From positions 1 through 64,000 of the forward strand of contig JAIXRJ010000038.1 of the NCBI GenBank assembly GCA_027485235.1: a stretch of DNA of 64,000 bases, read 5' to 3'. Shown here piece by piece: positions 17,625 through 27,958 of this stretch. The position numbers and the translations under genes were made by a program. The notes under the pieces are model-generated. The model made no database searches, was not told the DNA's origin, and saw only the letters and a list, made by a program, of their open reading frames with translations. This DNA is from Comamonadaceae bacterium. GTDB lineage: Bacteria; Pseudomonadota; Gammaproteobacteria; Burkholderiales; Burkholderiaceae_C. Every line of letters starts with the position of its first letter. The stretch's first letter is position 1.

Positions 17625-19343
17625 ATGAGTGCAACTTCCCCTGAATTCTGGACGCAAATGGGCGAGGGATTCCAGCAAAACCTGGCCAAAAGTTGGGGTC
17701 AAGCCCTGCAGCACTTTCAGACCATCGACCTCGGTGGCTTGAGTCCAGCAGCCGATGCCTCAACACCCGCACTCAAATTCTCGCAGGAAAAGCTCCAGAC
17801 CCTGCAAGGGCAGTACTTTAAAGACGCCTCCGAACTGTGGAATCAGAGCCTGCACAGCAGCTTGCAAGTCAAGGACCGCCGTTTTTCGGGGGAAGCCTGG
17901 ACCGCCAACCCCATGGCCGCCTTCAATGCCGCCACTTACCTTCTGAACGCCCGGACCCTGATGGGGCTGGCCGATGCGGTCGAAGCCGACGACAAAACCC
18001 GCACCCGCATCCGTTTTGCTGTTGAGCAATGGGTGGCGGCTGCTGCGCCCAGCAATTTTTTGGTCTTCAATGCCGAGGCGCAAAAGAAAGCCATCGACAC
18101 GCAAGGCGAAAGCATTTCAAAGGGGATTCAAAACTTGGTGCACGACATGCGGCAAGGGCATGTTTCGATGACCGATGAGAGCTTGTTTGAAGTGGGCAAA
18201 AACGTGGCCACCACCGAGGGTGCGGTGGTGTTCGAGAACGAATTTTTCCAGCTCATCGAATACAAGCCGCTCACGGCCAAGGTCTACGAAAAGCCGTTTT
18301 TGCTGGTGCCCCCTTGCATCAACAAGTTTTACATCCTGGATTTGCAGCCCGAAAACTCGCTGATCCGTTATGCGGTCAGCCAAGGCCACCGCACTTTTGT
18401 GGTGAGCTGGCGCAACCCTGACGAGTCCATGGCCCAAAAGAGCTGGGACGACTACATCGAGCACGCCGCGATCGAGGCGATCCACACGGTGCAGGCCATC
18501 ACCGGCGCGCCCCAGATCAACGCGCTGGGTTTTTGTGTGGGCGGCACCATCTTGTCGACCGCGTTGGCCGTGTTGGCGGCGCGTGGCGACAAGCCGGTGG
18601 CCAGTGCCACCTTCCTCACCACCCTCATCAACTTCACCGACACCGGCATTCTGGACGTGTTCATTGACGAGAACTTCGTCAAATTCCGTGAACAGCAAAT
18701 GGGGCAGGGCGGCTTGCTCAAAGGGCAAGACCTGGCTTCGACTTTCAGCTTTTTGCGCCCCAACGACTTGGTCTGGAACTATGTGGTGGGCAACTACCTC
18801 AAGGGTGAAACCCCACCGCCGTTTGACCTGCTCTACTGGAACAGCGATTCGACCAACCTGCCGGGGCCTTTCTACGCCTGGTACCTGCGCAACACCTATT
18901 TGGAGAACAACCTGGTCAAACCCCGCAAGGTCCAGGTGTGTGGCCAAGCGATTGACCTGGGCAAGGTCGACATGCCGGTTTACATCTACGGCTCACGCGA
19001 AGACCACATCGTGCCGATTGGTGGCGCTTATGCCAGCACGCAAGTGCTGCCCGGCAAAAAGCGCTTTGTGATGGGCGCCTCGGGCCACATTGCGGGCGTG
19101 ATCAACCCGCCAGCGGCCAAAAAGCGCAGCCACTGGTTGAGCGAAGGCACCCCATTCCCAGCCGATGTGAACGCCTGGATCGCCAAGGCCAAAGAGGTGC
19201 CTGGCAGCTGGTGGACCGATTGGTCGGACTGGCTCAAGAGCCATGCGGGCAAGCAGATCGCCGCGCCCAAAACCTATGGCAAAGCGGCCAAATACAAAGC
19301 CATCGAAGCGGCCCCGGGCCGTTACGTCAAAGCCAAAGCCTGA
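17625..19343 (+). CDS. phaC: Class I poly(3-hydroxyalkanoate) synthase
   Basis: This 572-residue enzyme polymerises (R)-3-hydroxyacyl-CoA into PHB granules. It has the N-terminal PhaC domain and an alpha/beta-hydrolase core. The lipase-like box GFCVGG carries the catalytic cysteine (about residue 304). The downstream catalytic acid lies in YGSREDHIVP, and the histidine in GASGHIAGVINPP. Length fits class I without a PhaE partner. An AGAGGAGA site precedes the ATG. It is the first gene of phaC-phaA-phaB. Confidence 0.97.
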   Translation: MSATSPEFWTQMGEGFQQNLAKSWGQALQHFQTIDLGGLSPAADASTPALKFSQEKLQTLQGQYFKDASELWNQSLHSSLQVKDRRFSGEAWTANPMAAFNAATYLLNARTLMGLADAVEADDKTRTRIRFAVEQWVAAAAPSNFLVFNAEAQKKAIDTQGESISKGIQNLVHDMRQGHVSMTDESLFEVGKNVATTEGAVVFENEFFQLIEYKPLTAKVYEKPFLLVPPCINKFYILDLQPENSLIRYAVSQGHRTFVVSWRNPDESMAQKSWDDYIEHAAIEAIHTVQAITGAPQINALGFCVGGTILSTALAVLAARGDKPVASATFLTTLINFTDTGILDVFIDENFVKFREQQMGQGGLLKGQDLASTFSFLRPNDLVWNYVVGNYLKGETPPPFDLLYWNSDSTNLPGPFYAWYLRNTYLENNLVKPRKVQVCGQAIDLGKVDMPVYIYGSREDHIVPIGGAYASTQVLPGKKRFVMGASGHIAGVINPPAAKKRSHWLSEGTPFPADVNAWIAKAKEVPGSWWTDWSDWLKSHAGKQIAAPKTYGKAAKYKAIEAAPGRYVKAKA

Positions 19344-19366
19344 TTGATTTTTACTGGAGAGAAAAA

Positions 19367-20548
19367 ATGGAAGACATCGTCATCGTTGCAGCCGCACGCA
19401 CCGCCGTGGGCAAATTTGGCGGCTCGCTCGCCAAGACCCCCGCCACCGAGCTGGGCAGCATCGTCATCAAGGGTTTGTTGGAGCGCAGCGGCCTGCCGGT
19501 GGACGCCATCGGTGAAGTCATCATGGGCCAGGTGCTGGCCGCAGGTGTGGGCCAAAACCCTGCCCGCCAAGCCATGATGAAAGCCGGTGTGGCCCAAGAA
19601 ACCCCGGCCCTGACCATCAACGCCGTGTGCGGCTCGGGCCTGAAGGCCGTGATGCTGGCCGCGCAGGCTGTGGCCTGGGGTGACAGCGAAATCGTCATCG
19701 CCGGTGGCCAGGAAAACATGAGCGCCAGCCCGCACGTTTTGAATGGCAGCCGCGACGGCCAGCGCATGGGCGACTGGAAAATGACCGACACCATGATCGT
19801 GGACGGCCTGTGGGACGTGTACAACCAGTACCACATGGGCATCACCGCTGAAAACGTGGCCAAAGCCCACGGCATCAGCCGTGAGATGCAAGACGCTCTG
19901 GCGGCAGGCAGCCAGCGCAAGGCCGCGGCTGCACAAGAAGCAGGCAAGTTCAAGGACGAAATCGTGGACGTGCTGATCCCTCAGCGCAAGGGCGATCCGC
20001 TGGTGTTCAACACCGACGAATTCATCAACAAGAAAACCAGCGAAGAAGTGCTCGCCGGTTTGCGCCCCGCCTTTGACAAGGCGGGCAGCGTGACGGCGGG
20101 CAATGCCTCGGGCATCAACGACGGTGCTGCCGCCGTGATGGTCATGTCGGCCAAAAAGGCCGCTGCCTTGGGCCTCAAGCCCTTGGCCCGCATTGCCGCT
20201 TTTGGCACCAGCGGCTTGGACCCGGCCACCATGGGCATGGGCCCCGTGCCGGCGTCTCAAAAAGCGTTGGCCCGCGCCGGCTGGAAAGCCCAGGACGTGG
20301 ACTTGTTCGAGCTGAACGAAGCCTTTGCCGCGCAAGCCTGCGCCGTCAACCGGGCGCTGGACATCGATCCGGCCAAGGTCAACGTCAACGGCGGTGCCAT
20401 CGCCATTGGTCACCCCATCGGTGCGTCCGGTTGCCGCATTTTGGTGACCTTGCTGCACGAGATGCAGCGCACCCAAGCCAACAAGGGTTTGGCGGCGCTG
20501 TGCATCGGCGGGGGAATGGGCGTTTCCTTGGCGATCGAGCGCATCTGA
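19367..20548 (+). CDS. phaA: Acetyl-CoA C-acetyltransferase (beta-ketothiolase)
   Basis: This 393-residue thiolase condenses two acetyl-CoA into acetoacetyl-CoA. The active-site cysteine is in NAVCGSGLKAVMLA (about residue 88), the histidine in GGAIAIGHPIGASG, and the second cysteine in ALCIGGGMG at the C-terminus. The ATG at 19367 (MEDIVIVAAART) follows a GGAGAG site; a longer in-frame extension overlapping phaC is not family-like. It lies 23 bases after phaC. Confidence 0.96.
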   Translation: MEDIVIVAAARTAVGKFGGSLAKTPATELGSIVIKGLLERSGLPVDAIGEVIMGQVLAAGVGQNPARQAMMKAGVAQETPALTINAVCGSGLKAVMLAAQAVAWGDSEIVIAGGQENMSASPHVLNGSRDGQRMGDWKMTDTMIVDGLWDVYNQYHMGITAENVAKAHGISREMQDALAAGSQRKAAAAQEAGKFKDEIVDVLIPQRKGDPLVFNTDEFINKKTSEEVLAGLRPAFDKAGSVTAGNASGINDGAAAVMVMSAKKAAALGLKPLARIAAFGTSGLDPATMGMGPVPASQKALARAGWKAQDVDLFELNEAFAAQACAVNRALDIDPAKVNVNGGAIAIGHPIGASGCRILVTLLHEMQRTQANKGLAALCIGGGMGVSLAIERI

Positions 20549-20596
20549 TTCGATTCCTTTTCGTTTTTCAACAACTCATTCAACAGGAGAAACTTC

Positions 20597-21334
20597 ATGA
20601 GTCAAAAAGTAGCGTACGTCACGGGCGGCATGGGCGGTATCGGGACCGCCATTTGCCAACGCCTGCACCAAGACGGGTTCAAGGTCATCGCCGGTTGCGG
20701 CCCGACCCGAGACTTCACCAAATGGCTGGACGAACAAAAATCGTTGGGCTTCACCTTTTATGCTTCGGTGGGCAATGTGGGCGATTGGGACTCCACCGTG
20801 GCCGCTTTCACCAAAGCCAAAGAAGAACACGGCGTCATCGATGTGCTGGTGAACAACGCCGGCATCACCCGGGACCGCGTGTTTTTGAAGATGACGCGTG
20901 AAGACTGGGATGCGGTGATCGACACCAACCTGAACTCCATGTTCAACGTGACCAAACAGGTCGTGCCCGACATGGTGGAAAAAGGCTGGGGCCGCATCAT
21001 CCAGATCTCGTCGGTCAACGGCAACAAGGGCCAAGCCGGTCAAACCAACTACTCGGCTGCCAAAGCCGGCATGCACGGTTTTTCAATGGCTTTGGCCCAA
21101 GAGATGGCCACCAAAGGCGTCACGGTGAACACCGTCAGCCCCGGCTACATTGGCACCGACATGGTCAACGCCATCCGCCCTGATGTGCTGGAAAAAATCG
21201 TGGCCACCGTACCGGTCAAGCGTTTGGGCAAGCCCAGCGAAATCGCCTCCATCGTGGCCTGGCTGGCCAGCGAAGAGGGCGGTTACGCCACGGGCGCTGA
21301 CTTCTCGGTCAACGGCGGTCTGCACATGGGCTGA
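20597..21334 (+). CDS. phaB: Acetoacetyl-CoA reductase
   Basis: This 245-residue short-chain dehydrogenase reduces acetoacetyl-CoA to (R)-3-hydroxybutyryl-CoA with NADPH. The cofactor motif is TGGMGGIG near residues 10-17, NNAG at about 88-91, and the catalytic Ser plus Y...K lie in SSVNGNKGQAGQTNYSAAK. A GGAG site precedes the ATG. It is the last gene of the pha operon and is followed by a strong terminator. Confidence 0.96.
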   Translation: MSQKVAYVTGGMGGIGTAICQRLHQDGFKVIAGCGPTRDFTKWLDEQKSLGFTFYASVGNVGDWDSTVAAFTKAKEEHGVIDVLVNNAGITRDRVFLKMTREDWDAVIDTNLNSMFNVTKQVVPDMVEKGWGRIIQISSVNGNKGQAGQTNYSAAKAGMHGFSMALAQEMATKGVTVNTVSPGYIGTDMVNAIRPDVLEKIVATVPVKRLGKPSEIASIVAWLASEEGGYATGADFSVNGGLHMG

Positions 21335-21360
21335 AGCCCTGGCCGCAGGGCTGGAGACAC

Positions 21361-21386
21361 AAAAAACCCGCTTCGGCGGGTTTTTT
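21361..21386. terminator. Bidirectional terminator after phaB
   Basis: AAAAAACCCGC and GCGGGTTTTTT pair perfectly (11 bp) around a TTCG tetraloop. It separates phaB from the convergent SPFH gene. Confidence 0.92.
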
Positions 21387-21407
21387 GCGTTCGCGTGTGC
21401 AGTGAGA

Positions 21408-22328
21408 TCAATTGCCCACTTGCTTGCCTGTGCCCACCATCTGCATGGCCGAGGCGATCAGACCTGATACCTCGGTCATGTTGCCCGGCACGATGAGGGT
21501 GGTCTTGGCGTCTTGTGCCACCTTGCTGTAGGCCTGCACGGCTTGCTCAGCCACTTTGAGTTGCACCGCTTGCTCGCCGCCGGGCTGGCGGATGGCGGCG
21601 GCGATCCGCTCAATCGCTTGTGCGGTGGCGTTGGCCATTTCGGTGATGGCCGCAGCATCGCCTTGGGCCTTGTTGATGGCGGCTTGCTTTTCGCCTTCTG
21701 AGCGGGCGATGAAAGCCTCACGCTCGCCGGTGGCGATGTTGATTTGTTCTTGGCGCCGGCCTTCGGAGGCCGCGATCAGCGCGCGCTTTTCACGCTCAGC
21801 CGTGATTTGCGACTGCATGGCCAGCAAAATTTCTTTGGGCGGTGTCAGGTCCTTGATTTCGTAGCGCAGCACCTTCACACCCCAGTTGAGCGCAGCTTCG
21901 TCGATGGCCGCGACCACTTGGGCGTTGATGATGTCGCGCTCTTCAAAGGTCTTGTCGAGCTCCAGCTTGCCGATCACGCTGCGCAAGCTGGTTTGCGCCA
22001 ATTGCGTCACGGCCACGATGTAGTTGGACGAGCCGTAGCTGGCCAGCTTGGGGTCGGTCACCTGAAAGTACAGGATGCCGTCGACTTGCAGCTGCGTGTT
22101 GTCGCGCGTGATGCAGATCTGGCTGGGCACGTCGAGCGGAATCTCTTTCAGGCTGTGCTTTTGGATCACATGGTCGACAAAAGGCACCACAAAGTTCAGG
22201 CCCGGGGCCAGGCTGGCGTGAAATTTACCCAGCCGCTCCACCACCCAGGCTTCTTGCTGGGGCACGACCTTGACGGTCTTGATGACGAACAGGATCGCGA
22301 TGATCACGAGGACGGCAGCGACTTCCAT
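21408..22328 (-). CDS. SPFH/Band 7 membrane protease-associated protein (QmcA-like)
   Basis: This 306-residue protein has one N-terminal transmembrane helix (VAAVLVIIAILFVI) and then the SPFH domain (VVPQQEAWVVERLGKF). A long helical coiled-coil region rich in E, A, K and R follows (about 190-260). It resembles paraslipin/QmcA scaffold proteins that organise membrane microdomains. The ATG at 22328 is chosen because the helix starts there and an AGGGAGAA site precedes it. The NfeD gene ends 34 bases upstream, the usual SPFH-NfeD pair. Confidence 0.92.
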   Translation of the reverse strand: MEVAAVLVIIAILFVIKTVKVVPQQEAWVVERLGKFHASLAPGLNFVVPFVDHVIQKHSLKEIPLDVPSQICITRDNTQLQVDGILYFQVTDPKLASYGSSNYIVAVTQLAQTSLRSVIGKLELDKTFEERDIINAQVVAAIDEAALNWGVKVLRYEIKDLTPPKEILLAMQSQITAEREKRALIAASEGRRQEQINIATGEREAFIARSEGEKQAAINKAQGDAAAITEMANATAQAIERIAAAIRQPGGEQAVQLKVAEQAVQAYSKVAQDAKTTLIVPGNMTEVSGLIASAMQMVGTGKQVGN

Positions 22329-22362
22329 GGTTTTCTCCCTTTTCAAAGTGTTTGTATGGTGT

Positions 22363-22782
22363 TCAAATTTTTTCGAGTACCAAGCGGTTGCCCGCCATGG
22401 CCTGAATGCGGTACAAGCCCGGTGTCGCGGTCTGACCTGGGGCCAAAACGGCAGTCCAGGCAGCGCCCCGGTGTTTGACTTGCGCGGTGCCTTGGGTATC
22501 CCAGGCATCGACCTGCACAGTGGCGCCCAAGTCCAGGTGCTGGTCTTGCGCTTCTTGTGGCGTGCTGCTTTGGCGCTTGCGCCATTGGCCTAGCAGCACG
22601 GCTCCCAGGCCGCCGACGGTGGCCGCAGACACCAGTTGGGTGTTCAGGTCGTAGCCTGCCAGCGCAGCCAGGGCTGCAGCCACGGCCCCCAAGCCCAGCA
22701 TCAACAGGTAAAAAGTACCGGTCACCAATTCCAGCGCCACCAAGACGCCAGCCAGAACCCACCACATCGTTGCACTACCCAT
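22363..22782 (-). CDS. NfeD family membrane protein
   Basis: This 139-residue short NfeD protein has two to three transmembrane helices (WWVLAGVLVALELVTGTFYLLMLGLGAVAAALAAL) and a C-terminal OB-fold domain (about 85-139, DLGATVQVDAWDTQGTAQVKHRGAAW). It partners the downstream SPFH protein. A start at the second Met (MWWVL) is also possible. Confidence 0.9.
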   Translation of the reverse strand: MGSATMWWVLAGVLVALELVTGTFYLLMLGLGAVAAALAALAGYDLNTQLVSAATVGGLGAVLLGQWRKRQSSTPQEAQDQHLDLGATVQVDAWDTQGTAQVKHRGAAWTAVLAPGQTATPGLYRIQAMAGNRLVLEKI

Positions 22783-22904
22783 CGAGATCTCTCCTTGCTC
22801 AGGCGCACATTGTCAGTTCAAGAACTGCGTTTGTTCAAAATGCCTTCGACATGAAGTGTGCATGTTTGTTTTTCAGTCCGCAGCAAGCCAAGGATAATCC
22901 CCTC

Positions 22905-23906
22905 ATGCATTTCCCCGAACCTCAACGCTGGCGATTGTCGGTGGCACCGATGATGGACTGGACCGACCGCCATTGCCGTTTTTTCCACCGCCTGCTGACC
23001 CGCCACACCTTGCTCTACAGCGAGATGGTGACCACCGGTGCGCTGCGCCACGGCAGTGTGCAGCGGCATTTGCGCTTCAACGCCGAAGAACACCCCGTGG
23101 CCCTGCAACTGGGCGGCAGCGAGGCCGCCGATCTGGCCCATGCCGCCAAGTTGGGGCAGGACTGGGGCTACGACGAGATCAACCTCAACTGCGGTTGCCC
23201 CTCAGACCGTGTGCAGCGCGGCGCGTTTGGGGCTTGCTTGATGAACGAGCCGCGCACCGTGGCCGATGGCGTGAAAGCCATGCTCGATGTGGTGGACGTG
23301 CCGGTGACGGTGAAGCATCGCATCGGGATTGATCGCATTGAAAGTTACGACTTTGTGCGCGACTTTGTGGGCACGGTGAGCGAGGCAGGCTGCAAGGTGT
23401 TCATCGTGCACGCCCGCAATGCCTGGCTTGATGGCCTCTCGCCAAAGGAAAACCGCGAGATCCCGCCGTTGCGCTACGAGCTGGCTTATCAACTTAAAAA
23501 AGACTTTCCGTCATTGCTGATCGCGGTGAACGGCGGCATCAAAACCAACGAAGAAATCGCTTTGCATTTGCAGCATGCCGACGGTGTGATGGTCGGGCGC
23601 GAGGCGTACTACAACCCTTGGCTTTTGGGCACTTGGGACGCCGCATTTTTTGACGACGCCTATGCGGTGCCCAGCCGCGAAGCGGTGGAGGAGGCCATGG
23701 TGGCCTACATGGAGCGCGCCTTTGCCGAAGACGGCTGCCCTTGGTACGCGATTGCGCGGCACATGCTGGGCCTGTACCACGGGCAACGCGGGGGGCGTTT
23801 GTGGCGGCAAGTGTGGAGCGACCACAAACTCAAGCCTTTGCCGCCACGTGAAGTCTGGCAACTGGCGCGCGCTGCGCTGGCGAGAGGGGCGGTGGTGAGC
23901 GACTGA
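22905..23906 (+). CDS. dusA: tRNA-dihydrouridine(20/20a) synthase
   Basis: This 333-residue flavoenzyme reduces uridine 20/20a in the tRNA D-loop. The N-terminus WRLSVAPMMDWTDRHCRFF is the DusA type. The catalytic cysteine is in NLNCGCPSDRVQRGAFGACLM, and the FMN-site residues are in VKHRIG and NGGI. The ATG at 22905 begins exactly at the family N-terminus. It is divergent from nfeD and followed by a repeat-rich gap. Confidence 0.95.
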   Translation: MHFPEPQRWRLSVAPMMDWTDRHCRFFHRLLTRHTLLYSEMVTTGALRHGSVQRHLRFNAEEHPVALQLGGSEAADLAHAAKLGQDWGYDEINLNCGCPSDRVQRGAFGACLMNEPRTVADGVKAMLDVVDVPVTVKHRIGIDRIESYDFVRDFVGTVSEAGCKVFIVHARNAWLDGLSPKENREIPPLRYELAYQLKKDFPSLLIAVNGGIKTNEEIALHLQHADGVMVGREAYYNPWLLGTWDAAFFDDAYAVPSREAVEEAMVAYMERAFAEDGCPWYAIARHMLGLYHGQRGGRLWRQVWSDHKLKPLPPREVWQLARAALARGAVVSD

Positions 23907-23907
23907 T

Positions 23908-24016
23908 GTGCAGATCGCGCACAGGGTGCTGCTCCCACAATGGCCGTGCAGATCGTGCACAGGGGGTGCTGATCCCACAATGGCCGTGCAGATCGCGCGC
24001 AGGGTGCTGCTCCCAC
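23908..24016. repeat. Three tandem 38-40 bp repeats
   Basis: Copies begin GTGCAGATCG at 23908, 23946 and 23986 (periods 38 and 40) and share a CAGGG-GTGCTG-TCCCAC tail; the first two end CCCACAATGGCC. They are not coding in any convincing frame. The TCCCAC tail links them to the REP-like units that follow. Confidence 0.8.
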
Positions 24017-24041
24017 GGGGCTTCGCAGGTGCGCATGTGTT

Positions 24042-24162
24042 TGTAGGAGCCGCGCCCTGCGCGCGATGGGGCAGTTGGGGTTTGCGAGGGCTCATCGCGA
24101 CGGGGCGCGCAGCGCCCACAAAATACGGTGGCCCCAAAGAAGCCGCGCCTCCCACAAATGGC
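24042..24162. repeat. REP-like palindromic elements in both orientations
   Basis: On the plus strand TGTAGGAGCCGCGCCCTGCG starts at 24042. Minus-strand counterparts end in CCCACAAA near 24118 (TGTGGGCGCTGCGCGCC read in reverse) and near 24158 (TGTGGGAGGCGCGGCTTC in reverse). This is the TGTNGGAG-plus-GC-rich-hairpin layout of extragenic palindromic (BIME-like) repeats. No REP-associated transposase is nearby. Confidence 0.7.
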
Positions 24163-24202
24163 AGATGCGCTCCATTTCAAGGGAGGGTGGTCTGGCGGCT
24201 GC

Positions 24203-24838
24203 TCATTGGGCGGCTTGCAAGCCGTTTGCGAAATGCGCCCACATGCACTTGGCCGCCTGCTCGGGCTGGCGATCGGCCAAGGCTTGTACGATGGCCCGGT
24301 GCTCGGCCAGGGATTGTTCGATCCGACCTTCCTTGAACAAGGAGCTGTGGCGGTTGAGTTTCATCACTTTGCGCAGGTCCGCCACCATTTGGTCGCGCCA
24401 GCGGTTGTTGGCCAATTCAAGCAGCAACATGTGAAAGGCTTCGTTGATCTCGAAGAAGCGGGCTCTGTCGTGGGTGGCTTTTTCCAGTTCCTGGTGCAAA
24501 GCGCTGATTTGTGTCATTTGCTCGGGGCTGGCGTTTTCCGCCACCACGCGGGCGGCGTCCGACTCCATCAAAGCCAGCAGGTGGTAAACATCGCGCAGGT
24601 CCTTGTCGCTGACCTCGGTCACATAGGCACCGCGGCGCACCTTCATGGTCACCAAGCCTTCGGCGGCCAGCACCTTCAGCGCTTCGCGCAGTGGGGTGCG
24701 ACTGATGCCCAAGGCATCTGCGATGCGCAACTCGTCAATCCAACTGCCCGGCTCCATTTCGCGCGCAAAAATCCGTTGCCGCATCAGTTCGGCAACTTCT
24801 TCGTACAAGGCACGAGGGGCTAGGGACAGGGCGGACAT
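24203..24838 (-). CDS. GntR family regulator, FCD subfamily
   Basis: This 211-residue regulator has an N-terminal GntR winged helix (about 10-75, with DELRIADALGISRTPLREALKVLAAEGLV) and a C-terminal FCD ligand domain (about 85-205) whose metal-binding residues lie in FEINEAFHMLLLE and EHRAIVQAL. It is divergent from scpA with about 180 bases between the starts, which suggests it controls the propionyl-CoA/methylmalonyl-CoA genes, with a carboxylic acid as the effector. That role is inference from position. Confidence 0.92.
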   Translation of the reverse strand: MSALSLAPRALYEEVAELMRQRIFAREMEPGSWIDELRIADALGISRTPLREALKVLAAEGLVTMKVRRGAYVTEVSDKDLRDVYHLLALMESDAARVVAENASPEQMTQISALHQELEKATHDRARFFEINEAFHMLLLELANNRWRDQMVADLRKVMKLNRHSSLFKEGRIEQSLAEHRAIVQALADRQPEQAAKCMWAHFANGLQAAQ

Positions 24839-24913
24839 GGTGCGTGAAGGGACGGACAGTCGAAGATTGGGGCGTTGAAGAAAGCTTTTCAGAGGCTAAA
24901 TTGTAAGCCGGTT

Positions 24914-24923
24914 AGAATATTCT
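24914..24923. promoter_or_regulatory. Palindrome between gntR and scpA
   Basis: AGAATATTCT is a perfect 10-base palindrome within the divergent promoter region, 23 bases after TTGTAA (24901). It could be an operator for the GntR protein; no second copy was seen. Confidence 0.35.
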
Positions 24924-25019
24924 GCATCAATAATTATGAATCACAATAAATCTGATCCGGTTCATAGCCCCAGCTGCCAAAATCCACTTCAGTCATTTTT
25001 GTCCCGAAAGCACAGCGCC

Positions 25020-27221
<2,202 letters not shown>

Positions 27222-27223
27222 AC

Positions 27224-27263
27224 TTGCGAAAACTCGGATGGATAGATATCATTTGATATCTAT
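27224..27263 (+). promoter_or_regulatory. vapBC promoter with overlapping palindromic operator
   Basis: TTGCGA (27224-27229), a 17-base spacer and TATCAT (27247-27252) form a good sigma-70 promoter. The inverted repeat ATAGATATC (27242-27250) / GATATCTAT (27255-27263) covers the -10 box, where an antitoxin autorepressor is expected to bind. vapB starts 16 bases downstream. Confidence 0.7.
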
Positions 27264-27278
27264 TAATTGGGGATCGTC

Positions 27279-27536
27279 ATGAACGCACTCACAGACACCG
27301 CCAAAATTTTCACCACAGGCCGCAGCCAAGCGGTGCGCCTGCCCAAAGCCTATCGCTTTGACACCGCCGAGGTGTTCATTGAGAAGGTGGGCAACACCGT
27401 GATCCTCAGGCCCAAGCGCAACAAGGATGAATGGTGGGCAAGCGTGCAGAAAGCGCTGGCTCAGTTTGAAGGTTTTCCTGAAGAAATTGAACGAGAGCGT
27501 GGCCTCTTGCCTGATGACATCGAAAGCATGGACTGA
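27279..27536 (+). CDS. vapB: VapB-type antitoxin, AbrB/SpoVT fold
   Basis: This 85-residue antitoxin has an N-terminal AbrB-type DNA-binding domain (AKIFTTGRSQAVRLPKAYRF, about residues 6-25, then FIEKVGNTVILRPK) and an acidic C-terminus (FPEEIERERGLLPDDIESMD) expected to wrap the toxin. The ATG at 27279 starts at the domain edge; an upstream TTG extension is rejected. Its stop shares one base with the vapC start (TGATG). Confidence 0.9.
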   Translation: MNALTDTAKIFTTGRSQAVRLPKAYRFDTAEVFIEKVGNTVILRPKRNKDEWWASVQKALAQFEGFPEEIERERGLLPDDIESMD

Positions 27537-27958
27537 TGTCATCGACTTTGTATTTGTTGGACACCAACATCATCATTTATGCGCAGCGCGGCCATGCGAA
27601 TGTGCTCAAGCGCATGCAAGAAGCGGGGCGGGATGGCATTGTCTTGTCTTCTGTGGTTGTGGCTGAGTTGGCATTTGGCGTTGAAAAAAGCCTCCACAAA
27701 GAACAGAACAGAACAGCGCTGCGCAATTTGCTGAGTTCATTCCAGATTCAAGATTGGAACGAGTCTGCCGCCTGGATAAATGCCGCGCATTACCACCGAC
27801 TGCGCGCCGCTGGAACACCTATTGGCATTCACGATTTGCAAATTGGCTGCCACGCCTTGGCTTTGGATGCCGTTTGTGTCACCAACAACACGCGGGAGTT
27901 TGAGCGGATTGAGGGTTTGAAGTTGGAGAACTGGGTTCAACCAGGCATCGCTGCATGA
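27536..27958 (+). CDS. vapC: VapC-type PIN-domain ribonuclease toxin
   Basis: This 140-residue toxin of the PIN nuclease fold (VapC toxins typically cleave tRNA or rRNA) shows the acidic residues LLDTN (D9), VVVAELAFG (E at about 44) and IHDLQIG (D near 100), with TNNTREF as the last motif. The active site therefore looks intact. Its stop codon overlaps the meaB start by ATGA (27955-27958), so meaB translation may be coupled to vapC. Confidence 0.92.
   Translation: MSSTLYLLDTNIIIYAQRGHANVLKRMQEAGRDGIVLSSVVVAELAFGVEKSLHKEQNRTALRNLLSSFQIQDWNESAAWINAAHYHRLRAAGTPIGIHDLQIGCHALALDAVCVTNNTREFERIEGLKLENWVQPGIAA

Noticed and set aside
23830-24180. Minus-strand frames over the dusA-gntR gap
   Set aside because: The apparent peptide consists of translations of the tandem repeats and REP-like palindromes.
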